In this document: in pieces, positions 8,169 through 16,459 of the stretch
Position numbering within the stretch: position 1 is the first letter of the stretch
Layout: every line of letters starts with the position of its first letter
Assembly (NCBI RefSeq): GCF_002979865.1
Contig: NZ_PCPZ01000002.1
Span: 434,001 to 498,000, forward strand
Reading direction: 5' to 3'
From: Arthrobacter sp. MYb214
GTDB taxonomy: Bacteria; Actinomycetota; Actinomycetes; Actinomycetales; Micrococcaceae
Length of the DNA: 64,000 bases
Program-made: the position numbers and the translations under genes
Notes under the pieces: model-generated
Told to the model about the DNA's origin: nothing
Seen by the model: only the letters and a program-made list of their open reading frames with translations
Database searches by the model: none

Positions 8169-8374
8169 TCATCCATCCTTTCAATTAGAAATCGGGCAGC
8201 ATAAAGTAATAGCCGTTTTCTTTCTAATTGTTTTCCCGATAAGTAGGGCCGGGGTCATAGCTCTAGTTATCGGGAATAAGGATGGCACCCTCCTGCGCGC
8301 GAAAAGCACCCAACGCGCAGCGACATCCATTTGGCGTTACCACCCTGCATGGCAGATTGCCCAGATACGCAGGG

Positions 8375-8521
8375 ATGACAACACAAGAAATAACATTAGC
8401 ACCCGTGGACTTGTTTGTCAAGTGCCAATGTGGTATCGCGCGCGAAATAAAATGTCCGGACCCTATTAATTCAGCGCCAACAGGCGCATACTGGGCGGCA
8501 TGGAACCTGAATATCTCGTAA
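8375..8521 (+). CDS. Possible small protein of 48 residues
   Basis: A short plus-strand frame (MTTQEITLAP...) with a CQC...C cysteine cluster. It overlaps the start of the next plus-strand frame by 22 bp, as in coupled genes. No good ribosome binding site is present (AGGG abuts the ATG). It also conflicts with an ATG-less frame on the minus strand (8263-8586). Support is weak. Confidence 0.2.
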   Translation: MTTQEITLAPVDLFVKCQCGIAREIKCPDPINSAPTGAYWAAWNLNIS

Positions 8522-8835
8522 CAGTGCTGGAGCTTGACGGCCTGCTCATAGGCCGCAGTCAGTCCGGGCAATTGGTTTTCTTTCAAGACTCCGCCAAGGT
8601 GTCCGATACCCGCCTCGTGGAGGTGCTTGGCACGCTTGGCATGGAAGACTTCGACGTAGACCCATTGGAGGGTACAGGCTCGGCGCTGGCTGGATACCTC
8701 CAGCCGTGCGCCCCATACTCCGACCTTGCCAAGGCAGTAGACTTAGCGCTCCGTCTCGGCTCCGCAGCTCCAGACGTGCAGCCAGAGGTAACCGGCAATG
8801 ACTTCACGGCTTTGGATTGGGCACCGCCGAGCTAG
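8500..8835 (+). CDS. Small hypothetical protein at the right end of the element
   Basis: A 111-residue acidic protein beginning MEPEYLVTVLELDGLLIG. It has regular secondary-structure alternation (strand-rich start, helix PYSDLAKAVDLALRLGSAA) and no low complexity, and its codon choice resembles real genes, but I recognise no family and the ribosome binding site is poor (GGGCGGC directly before the ATG). It is the only plausible gene of the element on the plus strand and ends about 60 bp from the right attachment site, the place where cargo genes are often found. Confidence 0.45.
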   Translation: MEPEYLVTVLELDGLLIGRSQSGQLVFFQDSAKVSDTRLVEVLGTLGMEDFDVDPLEGTGSALAGYLQPCAPYSDLAKAVDLALRLGSAAPDVQPEVTGNDFTALDWAPPS

Positions 8836-8836
8836 T

Positions 8837-8856
8837 GGTAAGTCCTCGGTAAGTCA
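8837..8856 (+). repeat. Two GGTAAGTC motifs, right end of element
   Basis: Two copies of the octamer, starting at 8837 and 8849 (12 bp apart), lie 40-60 bp inside the right attachment site and match the single copy at 3099-3106. Candidate integrase arm sites. Confidence 0.35.
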
Positions 8857-8896
8857 TGGCTGATATTTCCGCATAAACACGGCGTTATAAGTGGGT

Positions 8897-8939
8897 CTCA
8901 TAATCCCTTGGTCATGGGTTCAAGTCCCATACTCCCTAC
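8897..8939 (+). repeat. Right attachment site (43-bp repeat)
   Basis: A perfect copy of 2917-2959 in the same orientation. It is a tRNA 3' fragment without a 5' half, so it is not a functional tRNA. Confidence 0.95.
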
Positions 8940-8947
8940 CAAACAAG

Positions 8948-8989
8948 ATCGTCCAGCAGCTTATGCAAAAAAGCTGCTGGGCGATTTTT
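8948..8989 (+). terminator. Ancestral tRNA terminator, displaced by the element
   Basis: ATCGTCCAGCAGCTT (8948-8962) pairs with AAGCTGCTGGGCGAT (8971-8985), followed by a T run. Its position just after the right attachment site shows it ended the tRNA transcript before insertion. Confidence 0.85.
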
Positions 8990-9197
8990 CGTTCCGGGGT
9001 CTGGAAACTGGAAGAAGCCAGTTCCCGGCCCATTGCGCGGTGCCAACTTGCAACTCTCATGGCAGTCCAAGGAACAGGCCACGCGGCTGCGCGGCATGGA
9101 GCTCTCGCCAGGGGCAAGAACACGCAGAGGATCCGGTCTGCAAGACCCGCGACAGTAACCGTGGCCCTTCTTGGTGCACCCCTGGGAGCCTTCACGG
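8990..9197. other. Non-coding stretch between element and M23 gene
   Basis: No credible gene, repeat or RNA is visible here. Short open frames overlapping it have no ribosome binding site and no recognisable product. Confidence 0.5.
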
Positions 9198-9731
9198 TCA
9201 TTCGTGCAGCGGCAAGAGTATTGATGGACGCATGTCGCGGATCAGCAACACCGGGTCAATGTATTCTCCTTCGAGCCGCACGCCCCAGTGAATGCATCGG
9301 CCCGAGCAGTGCGCCCCGGTTGCTACCTGTCCCACCTTCGCGCCAGCCTCGACCCAATCGCCCACCGAGACTCCGGCGGCTACCGGTTCGATGCTGGTCT
9401 TGAATCCGGAACCGTGGTCGATGACCAGCACGGGTCGATCCACGATCACTGAAGCGAAGGCGACTTGGCCGCGCTGGGGCGCGAAGACCGAGTCTCCGGA
9501 GCTGGCAGCCAAATCCACGCCGCGATGACCGGGAAGCCAATTCTCCTCCGGCTTATCGAAGGGCTCCAGAATTTCCGGTTCGCCAGCTAGCGGCCAACGC
9601 CAGCCGTTGCCGGCGGCGAGTGCAGCTTGTGCTTGGACTGGTTGTGGCGCCGCAGTCAGGGGCGAGGCCGGAGGACCACTGAAGGCCAGCAGCAAAACCT
9701 GCAGCCCGGCGACTAGATACTTGGATTTCAT
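9198..9731 (-). CDS. Secreted M23-family (LytM-like) peptidase
   Basis: A 177-residue protein with an N-terminal signal segment (residues about 5-28), a short Ala/Pro linker and an M23 domain. Visible metal-site elements are H69-R-G-V-D73 and H148 in RCIHWGVR. In classical LytM enzymes the last motif is H-x-H; here the first of these is C146, leaving the zinc ligand but replacing the catalytic-base histidine. Family members cut peptidoglycan peptides or act as activators. Actinobacteria, including mycobacteria, keep an M23 gene divergent from rpsB, as here. A longer in-frame extension upstream has no starts that fit, so I took the ATG before the signal peptide. Confidence 0.85.
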   Translation of the reverse strand: MKSKYLVAGLQVLLLAFSGPPASPLTAAPQPVQAQAALAAGNGWRWPLAGEPEILEPFDKPEENWLPGHRGVDLAASSGDSVFAPQRGQVAFASVIVDRPVLVIDHGSGFKTSIEPVAAGVSVGDWVEAGAKVGQVATGAHCSGRCIHWGVRLEGEYIDPVLLIRDMRPSILLPLHE

Positions 9732-10127
9732 CCTCTCAGGATGGACCCAATAGCCGGATCTTGAGCAGTTGGAAGAGCGAATTGTGGGCAAGCGAATGGG
9801 CTGCAGATCACCGATATCGCCGTGTAAAGCGTTGAGTTCTCTGTAGTACACTTGAAACAGCAGTGTCCTGTCACAGGTGTGTCCAAAACTGGGTGCGTCG
9901 GGCAGGGGATTGACTTCGCGTATGAGTATCCACAGCTTCATGAGCTGTGGCCTGAGGTTCCAGTGGTCCGAGAGAATCGGTGGACCGAAGGCGAGATGCC
10001 AAGCATCTATCGGTATTCATGCCAGGGCGGATATCCACAATGGCTATCTGCATCAACCCGAACAAACAAGAGCAGTTACCGCGGGCGCATGCGCGCCCGG
10101 TCCGCCACTGCTGAAAGGAGTTGCGAC
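9732..10127. promoter_or_regulatory. Divergent promoter region and rpsB leader
   Basis: About 400 bp between the divergent M23 gene and rpsB. It contains a hairpin CCACAGCT-tcatg-AGCTGTGG (9930-9950) in what should be the long rpsB leader. Leaders of rpsB often bind S2 for feedback control, but I cannot match a known S2-binding structure. No gene is apparent; the frame that extends rpsB upstream has no ribosome binding site. Confidence 0.4.
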
Positions 10128-10979
10128 ATGCCAGTCGTAACCATGCGAGAGCTGCTTGACAGCGGCGTCCACTTCGGCCACCAGACCCGTCGCTGGAACC
10201 CAAAGATGAAGCGCTTCATTTTCACCGAGCGCAACGGCATCTACATCATCGACCTGCAGCAGTCGCTGTCGTTCATCGACCGCGCTTACGAGTTCGTCAA
10301 GCAGACCGTTGCCCACGGCGGCACCGTACTGTTCGTCGGTACCAAGAAGCAGGCTCAGGAATCGATCGCCGAGCAGGCTAACCGCGTTGGCCAGCCATAC
10401 GTGAACCAGCGTTGGCTCGGCGGTATGCTGACCAACTTCCAGACCGTCTCCAAGCGCGTTCAGCGCATGAAGGAACTGGAAGAGATCAACTTCGAGGACG
10501 TTGCTGGCTCCGGTCACACCAAGAAGGAACTGCTGCTGCTGAAGCGCGAGCTGACCAAGCTGCAGAACAACCTCGGTGGTATCCGTAACCTGACCCGCAC
10601 CCCTTCCGCTATCTGGATCGTTGACACCAAGAAGGAACACTTGGCTATCGACGAAGCACAGAAGCTGGGCATCCCAGTTGTGGCCATCCTGGACACCAAC
10701 TGCGATCCGGACGAAGTTACCTACCCAATCCCAGGCAACGACGACGCAATCCGCTCCGTCAACCTGCTGACCCGCGTTGTTGCTGACGCTGTGGCCGAAG
10801 GCCTCATCGCCAAGAACAACAAGGCTGCCGGCAAGACCGAGGGTGCTGCTGAGCCAATGGCTGAGTGGGAGCGCGAGCTGCTTGAGGGCGAGAAGGCCAA
10901 GGCCGAAGCTCCAGCTGCAGAAGCTGCAACTGAAGCACCAGCTGCAGACGATGCAACTGAGGCACCAGAAGCCAAGTAG
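10128..10979 (+). CDS. rpsB: 30S ribosomal protein S2
   Basis: A 283-residue S2 beginning [19 protein letters not shown], with the family motifs [36 protein letters not shown] and [13 protein letters not shown]. The C-terminal 40 residues or so are an Ala/Glu/Lys-rich tail, as in other high-GC Gram-positives. The open frame extends much further upstream, but GAAAGGAG lies seven bases before the ATG at 10128 and homologues start there. It forms an operon with tsf. Confidence 0.98.
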   Translation: MPVVTMRELLDSGVHFGHQTRRWNPKMKRFIFTERNGIYIIDLQQSLSFIDRAYEFVKQTVAHGGTVLFVGTKKQAQESIAEQANRVGQPYVNQRWLGGMLTNFQTVSKRVQRMKELEEINFEDVAGSGHTKKELLLLKRELTKLQNNLGGIRNLTRTPSAIWIVDTKKEHLAIDEAQKLGIPVVAILDTNCDPDEVTYPIPGNDDAIRSVNLLTRVVADAVAEGLIAKNNKAAGKTEGAAEPMAEWERELLEGEKAKAEAPAAEAATEAPAADDATEAPEAK

Positions 10980-11051
10980 TCACCTCGGTGACTCCAGAAG
11001 TTTGCCTGGGCCCACTAGCGTGTAGCTCGGGGTGAACTTCACCAAGTCTTG

Positions 11052-11081
11052 TGGGACGGGCCGGAAATCCGACCCGTCCCA
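11052..11081 (+). terminator. Hairpin between rpsB and tsf
   Basis: TGGGACGGG (11052-11060) pairs with CCCGTCCCA (11073-11081), with CGG/CCG pairing inside. There is no T run, so it is more likely an attenuator or RNA-stability element than a full stop. Confidence 0.55.
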
Positions 11082-11124
11082 TAAGCAAAATAAACTTGAA
11101 ACTCCTAGCTGAATGGGATTGCAC

Positions 11125-11961
11125 GTGGCAAACTACACCGCTGCTGATATCAAGGCACTGCGCGAGCGCACTGGCGCCGGCATGATGGACGTTAAGAAGG
11201 CACTGGACGAGGCTAACGGCGACGCCGAGAAGGCCATCGAGATCATCCGCGTCAAGGGCCTGAAGGGCGCTACCAAGCGCGAAGGCCGTTCGACCGCTGA
11301 AGGCCTGGTTGCTGCCAAGGTTGAAGGCAACGTCGGCGTCATGATCGAGATCAACTGCGAGACCGACTTCGTTGCCAAGAACGAGAAGTTCATCGCACTG
11401 GCCAACAAGGTCCTGGATGCCGCTGTGGCTTCCGGTGCTGCAGATGCAGAAGCACTGCTGGCTTACGAGCTGGACGGCAAGACCGTTGGCGACATCGTTA
11501 TCGAAGAGGGCGCAATCCTCGGCGAGAAGGTTGTTGTACGCCGTGTTGCACGCATCGAGGGTGCCAAGGTTGCTTCGTACCTGCACAAGACCAGCAAGGA
11601 CCTGCCAGCTCAGGTTGGCGTTCTGATGGCTGTTGACGCTGACAGCGAAGCTGCCGCAACCGTCGCACACGACGTTGCTGTCCACACCGCTGCAATGGCT
11701 CCTACCTTCCTGTCCCGCGAGGAGGTTCCAGCTGACAAGGTTGCCGACGAGCGCCGCATCGCAGACGAAACCGCTCGCGCGGAGGGCAAGCCAGAAGCTG
11801 CACTCACCAAGATCGTTGAAGGCCGCCTGACCGGTTTCTTCAAGGAAATCGTCTTGGTTGACCAGGCTTTCGCCAAGGACGCAAAGAAGTCCGTAGGCAA
11901 GGTCTTCGAAGAAGCTGGCACCAAGCCAGTTGCCTTCGCACGCTTCCGCGTTGGTGCCTAA
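11125..11961 (+). CDS. tsf: Translation elongation factor Ts
   Basis: A 278-residue EF-Ts, the nucleotide exchange factor of EF-Tu. It starts ANYTAADIKALRERTGAGMMDVKKAL, contains the second signature region (VMIEINCETDFVAKNEKF), and ends with the dimerisation/C-terminal module (DQAFAKDAKKSVGKVF). An ATG four codons upstream (11113) is in frame, but the family starts at the GTG 11125. No strong ribosome binding site is visible for either. Confidence 0.97.
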   Translation: MANYTAADIKALRERTGAGMMDVKKALDEANGDAEKAIEIIRVKGLKGATKREGRSTAEGLVAAKVEGNVGVMIEINCETDFVAKNEKFIALANKVLDAAVASGAADAEALLAYELDGKTVGDIVIEEGAILGEKVVVRRVARIEGAKVASYLHKTSKDLPAQVGVLMAVDADSEAAATVAHDVAVHTAAMAPTFLSREEVPADKVADERRIADETARAEGKPEAALTKIVEGRLTGFFKEIVLVDQAFAKDAKKSVGKVFEEAGTKPVAFARFRVGA

Positions 11962-12035
11962 GCTTTTACAGCTCTAAGCATTAGCCGTACGCATTAAGCG
12001 AACCGCGTTCAGGGCAACCTGAGTGCACAAGATCA

Positions 12036-12083
12036 AAGGGAGGTGAGCACCGAGAGAAAACTCGGTGACTCGCCTCCCTTTTC
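12036..12083 (+). terminator. Terminator after tsf
   Basis: AAGGGAGGTGAG...CACCGAG pairs with CTCGGTG...CTCGCCTCCCTT around a GAAAA loop and runs into TTTTCTT. It separates the rpsB-tsf unit from pyrH. Confidence 0.85.
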
Positions 12084-12165
12084 TTGAGCCCGGATCTCAC
12101 GATAGCTTGGGATCTGGGAAGTAGTACCCCCAGCTTGATTCCGACCTCCAGGAGTAAGACACCTC

Positions 12166-12888
12166 ATGCCAAGCACCCCAGAAACCAAACGACGCCGCGT
12201 ACTGCTCAAGCTCTCCGGTGAAGTATTCGGCGGCGGCAAGATCGGCGTTGACCCGGATACCGTTCGCGGCATCGCCAAGCAGATCGCTGAAACCGTAGGC
12301 GAAGTAGAGGTCGCAATCGTGGTTGGCGGCGGCAATTTCTTCCGCGGCGCAGAACTCTCGGCCTCCGGCATGGACCGCTCGCGCGCAGACTACATGGGCA
12401 TGCTTGGCACCGTCATGAACTGCCTGGCACTGCAGGACTTCCTGGAACAATGCGGCGTCGAAACCCGCGTCCAGTCGGCCATCGCCATGGCCCAGGTCGC
12501 AGAAAACTACATCCCACGCCGTGCCATCCGCCACATGGAAAAGGACCGCGTTGTCATCTTCGGCGCTGGCGCAGGCCTGCCGTACTTCTCCACCGACACC
12601 GTGGCCGCGCAGCGTGCCCTGGAAGTCGATGCTGACGAAGTTCTGATGGCCAAGTCGGGCGTCGATGGCGTGTACACCGCGGATCCGAAGAAGGATCCGA
12701 CCGCCAAGAAGCTGGAGACCTTGACCTACAGCGACGCGCTGGTCAACGACATCCGCGTGATGGACCAGACCGCCATGACCATGTGCCAGGACAACAAGCT
12801 CAATATGCTGGTCTTCGGCATGGAAGGCGAAGGAAACGTGGCCGCGGCAATTCGCGGCGAGCGGATTGGCACCACTGTCACCGTCTAA
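12166..12888 (+). CDS. pyrH: UMP kinase
   Basis: A 240-residue amino-acid-kinase-fold enzyme converting UMP to UDP with ATP. Motifs: [11 protein letters not shown] at the start, [10 protein letters not shown], the bacterial UMPK loop [30 protein letters not shown] and [12 protein letters not shown]. An AGGAGT site precedes the ATG. pyrH-frr-cdsA is the usual bacterial order. Confidence 0.98.
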   Translation: MPSTPETKRRRVLLKLSGEVFGGGKIGVDPDTVRGIAKQIAETVGEVEVAIVVGGGNFFRGAELSASGMDRSRADYMGMLGTVMNCLALQDFLEQCGVETRVQSAIAMAQVAENYIPRRAIRHMEKDRVVIFGAGAGLPYFSTDTVAAQRALEVDADEVLMAKSGVDGVYTADPKKDPTAKKLETLTYSDALVNDIRVMDQTAMTMCQDNKLNMLVFGMEGEGNVAAAIRGERIGTTVTV

Positions 12889-12966
12889 TCGGTGATCGTG
12901 GCTTAGGATTGAAGTAGATTTAATTTCCCGTAGCGGAAACACAGATGAAGTACTTGAGGAGTACCG

Positions 12967-13524
12967 GTGATTGACGAAACGCTGGCGGAAACCGCCGAAA
13001 AGATGGAACGCACCATTGAGGCCGCCAAGGAGGACTTCGCGACGATCCGTACCGGTCGCGCCCACCCAGGCATGTACTCGAAGGTCATGGTGGACTACTA
13101 CGGTTCCCCGACCCCACTGCAGCAGTTGGCTTCCTTTGCAGTGCCAGAAGCACGCACCATCACCATCACCCCATTCGATGTGACCGCTATGCGCGCAATC
13201 GAAAAGGCTCTGGGCGATCCAGAAGTTGGGGCAAACCCATCTTCGGACGGAAAGATGATCCGCGTTGTCCTTCCAGTGCTGACCGAAGAACGCCGCAAGG
13301 AATACGTCAAGCTGGCCAAGGCCAAGGGTGAGGACGCCCGCGTTGCGCTGCGTAACCACCGCCGCAAGGCCAAGGACTCCATCGACAAGTTGGTCAAGGA
13401 TGGCGAAATTGGCGAGGACGAGGGCACCCGTGCAGAAAAGGACCTCGACGCGCTGACCAAGAAGCACGTTGACGCAGTTGACGAGATCTTGAAGAAAAAA
13501 GAAGCAGAGCTGCTGGAAGTCTAA
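12967..13524 (+). CDS. frr: Ribosome recycling factor
   Basis: A 185-residue RRF, which with EF-G splits post-termination ribosomes. It is the full family length with FATIRTGRAHPGM, the VDYYGSPTPLQQLA domain-II junction and C-terminal EILKKKEAELLEV. The GTG start has GAGGA six bases upstream. Its TAA overlaps the cdsA ATG (TAATG), so the two are coupled. Confidence 0.98.
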   Translation: MIDETLAETAEKMERTIEAAKEDFATIRTGRAHPGMYSKVMVDYYGSPTPLQQLASFAVPEARTITITPFDVTAMRAIEKALGDPEVGANPSSDGKMIRVVLPVLTEERRKEYVKLAKAKGEDARVALRNHRRKAKDSIDKLVKDGEIGEDEGTRAEKDLDALTKKHVDAVDEILKKKEAELLEV

Positions 13525-15080
13525 TGCCAGGCTCGACAGACAACACTGAGGGCAACGCTTCGGCGGTGCCCTCAGTGGCATCCGGAGAATCCCAGCCCCT
13601 GACCCGACGTGAAGCTCGTGCCCAGCGCGAGGCTGCCGCCAAGGGGAAAAAACGCGGTTTCATGAAGAACCGCGCGGCTAGGGAAACTCCAGAACCTGCC
13701 ACTGGAATCCAAGAACCGGTCACGACTGAACCGGCCAATCCGGTAGCTGCTCCAATGGCCACGCCAGCACCGGCACCAGCCGTGGAGCAAGTTGCCGGCA
13801 CCGATGGCGTTTTGCCGACCCCTCAGCCAGGGGCTGGCGCGAACCCGGCAGCCGAGGTTTCCCCAGGCAAGGATGCAGCCGCTACGGCTGATACCGGGCA
13901 AGCGAAAGAGCGTGCCAAGGCAGCCTTCAAGGCTGATACGTCCAAGTCGGTGGCGGCCCCGGGGCCGGTCGCTGCCCAGCAGGCCGGACCAGCAGAGGAA
14001 CCGGCTGAGCCCGTAGAATCGGCGGAACCCGGCAAAGCCAAGATCTTAGCGGCCCCAGCTGCCCAGGGTGGTATGCCAGCGAAGGGCGAAGCGACCAAAC
14101 CGGAAGCCGAATCAGCGGCGCAGAATCCAGCGCCTGCCGAGGGCAAGATGCCTGCTCCACCGGTTTCCGACTCCACGGACCTGGCCGAGACCGGCCAGCC
14201 CGACGCGGCAGAAGCAGACATCCCTGCCGAGCTGTTGATAGGAACCCCGGAGCCGAAGAAATCGCGCGCCGGACGCAACCTGCCCGCGGCAATCGGCGTA
14301 GGCTTGCTGATGCTCGGCGTCGTCCTCGTTGGCCTGATGTGGTCGCAGCCATTGTTGGTCATCGCGCTGATTGCCCTCAGCGGCATTGGCTGCTGGGAAG
14401 TTGCGAGAGCTACTACTCACGCCAAGACCGCGGTGCCTCAATTGCCGTTGTACCTGTCCTCGGTCTTGCTGCCGGTCAGTGCCATTTGGGGCGGGGTGGA
14501 AGCCCTTGGATTCAGCTACATTGCCTGTATCCTCATCGCTCTGCTCTTCCGGCTCATGGAAGGACTAAAGGGTGCTGTGGCCTCGGTGATGAGCAGCGTG
14601 TTCATCATCAGCTGGGTGCCGCTGCTGCTTTCCTTCGCCCTGCTGATTCTTGATTCCGAGAATGGCCAATGGCTCATTGCCACGCTTTTGCTGCTCGCGG
14701 TCGCCAACGACACCTTCGGCTACATCGTGGGTGTGCTAATAGGCAAGCATCCGATGGCGCCAAAGATTTCTCCGAAAAAGTCCTGGGAGGGCTTCGCCGG
14801 ATCAATGATTGGTTCGATGGCTATTGGTGCTTGCGCAATGCACTTCTGGCTGGAAATGCCATGGTGGACGGGCGTCATCTTGGCGTTCTTCACCACCATT
14901 GCCGCGACCACTGGCGACTTCGCGGAATCCATGGTCAAACGTGAACTGGGCATCAAGGACATGAGCAACTTGCTGCCGGGCCATGGCGGAATCATGGATC
15001 GCTTGGACTCGATATTGTTTGTCATTCCTCTGGGCTACGTGATTTCGCATGTGTTGGCCTGGAGCGTCGAAGTCTTCTGA
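13524..15080 (+). CDS. cdsA: Phosphatidate cytidylyltransferase with long disordered N-terminal extension
   Basis: A 518-residue protein. The C-terminal half (from about 253) is a multi-helix membrane enzyme making CDP-diacylglycerol from CTP and phosphatidate. The CDS signature is present near the end (KRELGIKDMSNLLPGHGGIMDRLD). The first 250 residues are low-complexity Pro/Ala/Glu/Lys with no helices, much longer than in typical enzymes of 260-300 residues. Some actinobacteria have shorter acidic/proline N-terminal regions; the role is unknown. The ATG overlaps the frr stop. Confidence 0.95.
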   Translation: MPGSTDNTEGNASAVPSVASGESQPLTRREARAQREAAAKGKKRGFMKNRAARETPEPATGIQEPVTTEPANPVAAPMATPAPAPAVEQVAGTDGVLPTPQPGAGANPAAEVSPGKDAAATADTGQAKERAKAAFKADTSKSVAAPGPVAAQQAGPAEEPAEPVESAEPGKAKILAAPAAQGGMPAKGEATKPEAESAAQNPAPAEGKMPAPPVSDSTDLAETGQPDAAEADIPAELLIGTPEPKKSRAGRNLPAAIGVGLLMLGVVLVGLMWSQPLLVIALIALSGIGCWEVARATTHAKTAVPQLPLYLSSVLLPVSAIWGGVEALGFSYIACILIALLFRLMEGLKGAVASVMSSVFIISWVPLLLSFALLILDSENGQWLIATLLLLAVANDTFGYIVGVLIGKHPMAPKISPKKSWEGFAGSMIGSMAIGACAMHFWLEMPWWTGVILAFFTTIAATTGDFAESMVKRELGIKDMSNLLPGHGGIMDRLDSILFVIPLGYVISHVLAWSVEVF

Positions 15081-15229
15081 CCGGTCCCGCCAGCGGGTGT
15101 GATCCTCTACTGGAATGCACTGGCTGGTGTGGCCATTAAGCCAACTATTGGCCCAAGCCAATAGAATATGAGGGGTATCGCCTTACCGGGGTACCCAACT
15201 GATATCTCTCTAGAGAAAAAGGAACTGTC

Positions 15230-15802
15230 GTGTCGCAGCAGCAAGATGCTCCGTTTTCCCGCGTACCGGACTCGGAATTCGGCTACAACGCAAAGCAAGT
15301 TGATGCATTCCTGAGCCGTGCCCGCGCCACCTTCAACGGTGGAGGAAACGACGACAGTGTGGTCACCAGCCACCTGATCCGCCGCACCACTTTTGCGCCG
15401 CAGAAGGGCGGGTACCAGGCCCGCGAAGTCGATGGTGCGCTGGACCGCTTGGAAGATGTCTTTGCCAAGCGCGAGCGCGACGACTTGATTGCCCATCAGG
15501 GCGAGGAGGTCTGGCTGCAGCAGGTAGGCCGCCTGGCCGCGATCCTGCGTGGCCGCCTGCACCGTGCCAAGGGTGAGCGTTTCCGTCGCCCGTCGCGTTC
15601 CAACGCGTCGAGCTACAACATCGAAGATGTCGATCGCCTATGCGATCAGCTCATCGACTATTTCGAGAACGACGTGCCCATGGCCGTTGACACCGTACGC
15701 CGCGTGGAATTCCGCTCTTCGCAGGGAACCGATGGCTACGAGGAATCGCAGGTCGATGCATTCCTTGACCGCGTGGTCGAGCTGATGGCTTCGATCGACT
15801 AG
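15230..15802 (+). CDS. Protein of four DivIVA-type motif repeats
   Basis: A 190-residue protein with four copies of the G-Y-x4-V-D-x-[AL]-[FL] motif that starts DivIVA-like proteins (18-29, 61-72, about 129-138 and 169-180). Each is preceded by a short [FR]-x-F-rich lead. The long coiled coil of true DivIVA/Wag31 is missing. In DivIVA this motif lies in the membrane-binding crossed-helix head, so this protein may bind membrane curvature or DivIVA itself; that is inference. The GTG start has AAGGA six bases upstream. A strong terminator follows. Confidence 0.85.
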   Translation: MSQQQDAPFSRVPDSEFGYNAKQVDAFLSRARATFNGGGNDDSVVTSHLIRRTTFAPQKGGYQAREVDGALDRLEDVFAKRERDDLIAHQGEEVWLQQVGRLAAILRGRLHRAKGERFRRPSRSNASSYNIEDVDRLCDQLIDYFENDVPMAVDTVRRVEFRSSQGTDGYEESQVDAFLDRVVELMASID

Positions 15803-15827
15803 CAGCTGTCTCCAGCGCAAACGCATT

Positions 15828-15877
15828 GCCGCGCAGGGCAGTGGGAAATTCTCCCCGCTGCCCTGCGCGGCTTTTTG
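15828..15877. terminator. Bidirectional terminator after the DivIVA-motif gene
   Basis: GCCGCGCAGGGCAG (15828-15841) pairs with CTGCCCTGCGCGGC (15858-15871), followed by TTTTT. It stands between two convergent genes. Confidence 0.9.
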
Positions 15878-15906
15878 CATTCTTGGCGACGCGCTGGCCG
15901 ATAAGG

Positions 15907-16410
15907 CTAGGGCCGGGTCTGTTCATAGTGGGCCAACCAGTTTCGCAGCATTTCTTCGAGCACAGGACGATCAGCGGGGGCCAGCTGGTCCACGAGGCGC
16001 TTTTCGTTGCGCATGTGGGCGGTAAACGCTTCATCGATTTTCTTCTTGCCGCTAGCCGTCAAGGAGATGCGGCGCCCACGCCTGTCATCACCGGATAGCG
16101 CGCGGGTGACCCAGCCGTTGCTGACCAGCTTGTCGAGCCGCTTGGTCATGGCTCCGGTAGTCACCATCGTCTGCTGTGCCAGCTCGCCGGGGGCCAGGGA
16201 GTGGGGTTCTCCTGCCCGCCGCAAGGCCGCGAGCACATCGAATTCAGCTTCGGTCAGCCCATGCTCTGCATAAACCGTGCAGAGCTCCTCGGTCAGGTAA
16301 TTAGCCAAGCGATGCAGCCGGCCGATGATTCCCTGGGGCGCTGGGTCGAGATCCGGCCGTTGTTCTGCCCACTGCTGTTGAATGCGCGATACGTGGTCGT
16401 TTTGCTCCAT
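15907..16410 (-). CDS. MarR-family transcriptional regulator
   Basis: A 167-residue MarR protein with the dimer helices, a winged helix (LAPGELAQQTMVTTGAMTKRLDKLVSNGWV) and the wing motif DRRGRRISLT. It starts MEQNDHVSR; an upstream in-frame extension runs through the shared promoter and is not likely. It is divergent from an EamA-type exporter, with two matching palindromes between them, the usual arrangement for a repressor and its exporter target. The ligand is unknown. Confidence 0.9.
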   Translation of the reverse strand: MEQNDHVSRIQQQWAEQRPDLDPAPQGIIGRLHRLANYLTEELCTVYAEHGLTEAEFDVLAALRRAGEPHSLAPGELAQQTMVTTGAMTKRLDKLVSNGWVTRALSGDDRRGRRISLTASGKKKIDEAFTAHMRNEKRLVDQLAPADRPVLEEMLRNWLAHYEQTRP

Positions 16411-16420
16411 GCCTTTATTA

Positions 16421-16459
16421 TATCTTCCAAGGAAGCTAAAGTATCTTCCATGGAAGATA
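16421..16459. promoter_or_regulatory. Two MarR operator palindromes
   Basis: Box 2, TATCTTCCATGGAAGATA (16442-16459), is a perfect 18-bp palindrome. Box 1 (16421-16438) has the same arms with one mismatch and an AA centre. The starts are 21 bp apart, two helical turns, so two dimers would bind the same face. Box 2 contains the exporter's first possible start codon. Confidence 0.8.

Noticed and set aside
8263-8586. Minus-strand frame of 107 codons at the right end of the element
   Set aside because: TTG start with GGCGGAG only two bases upstream, no internal ATG, and it conflicts with a better plus-strand frame.
8891-9403. Plus-strand frame of 170 codons starting in the right attachment repeat
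   Set aside because: It runs through a tRNA fragment, a terminator and into the antisense of the M23 gene, with no ribosome site; a shadow frame.
12097-13581. Minus-strand frame of 494 codons
   Set aside because: Antisense of pyrH and frr, which are certain genes; His-rich composition is that of a shadow frame.
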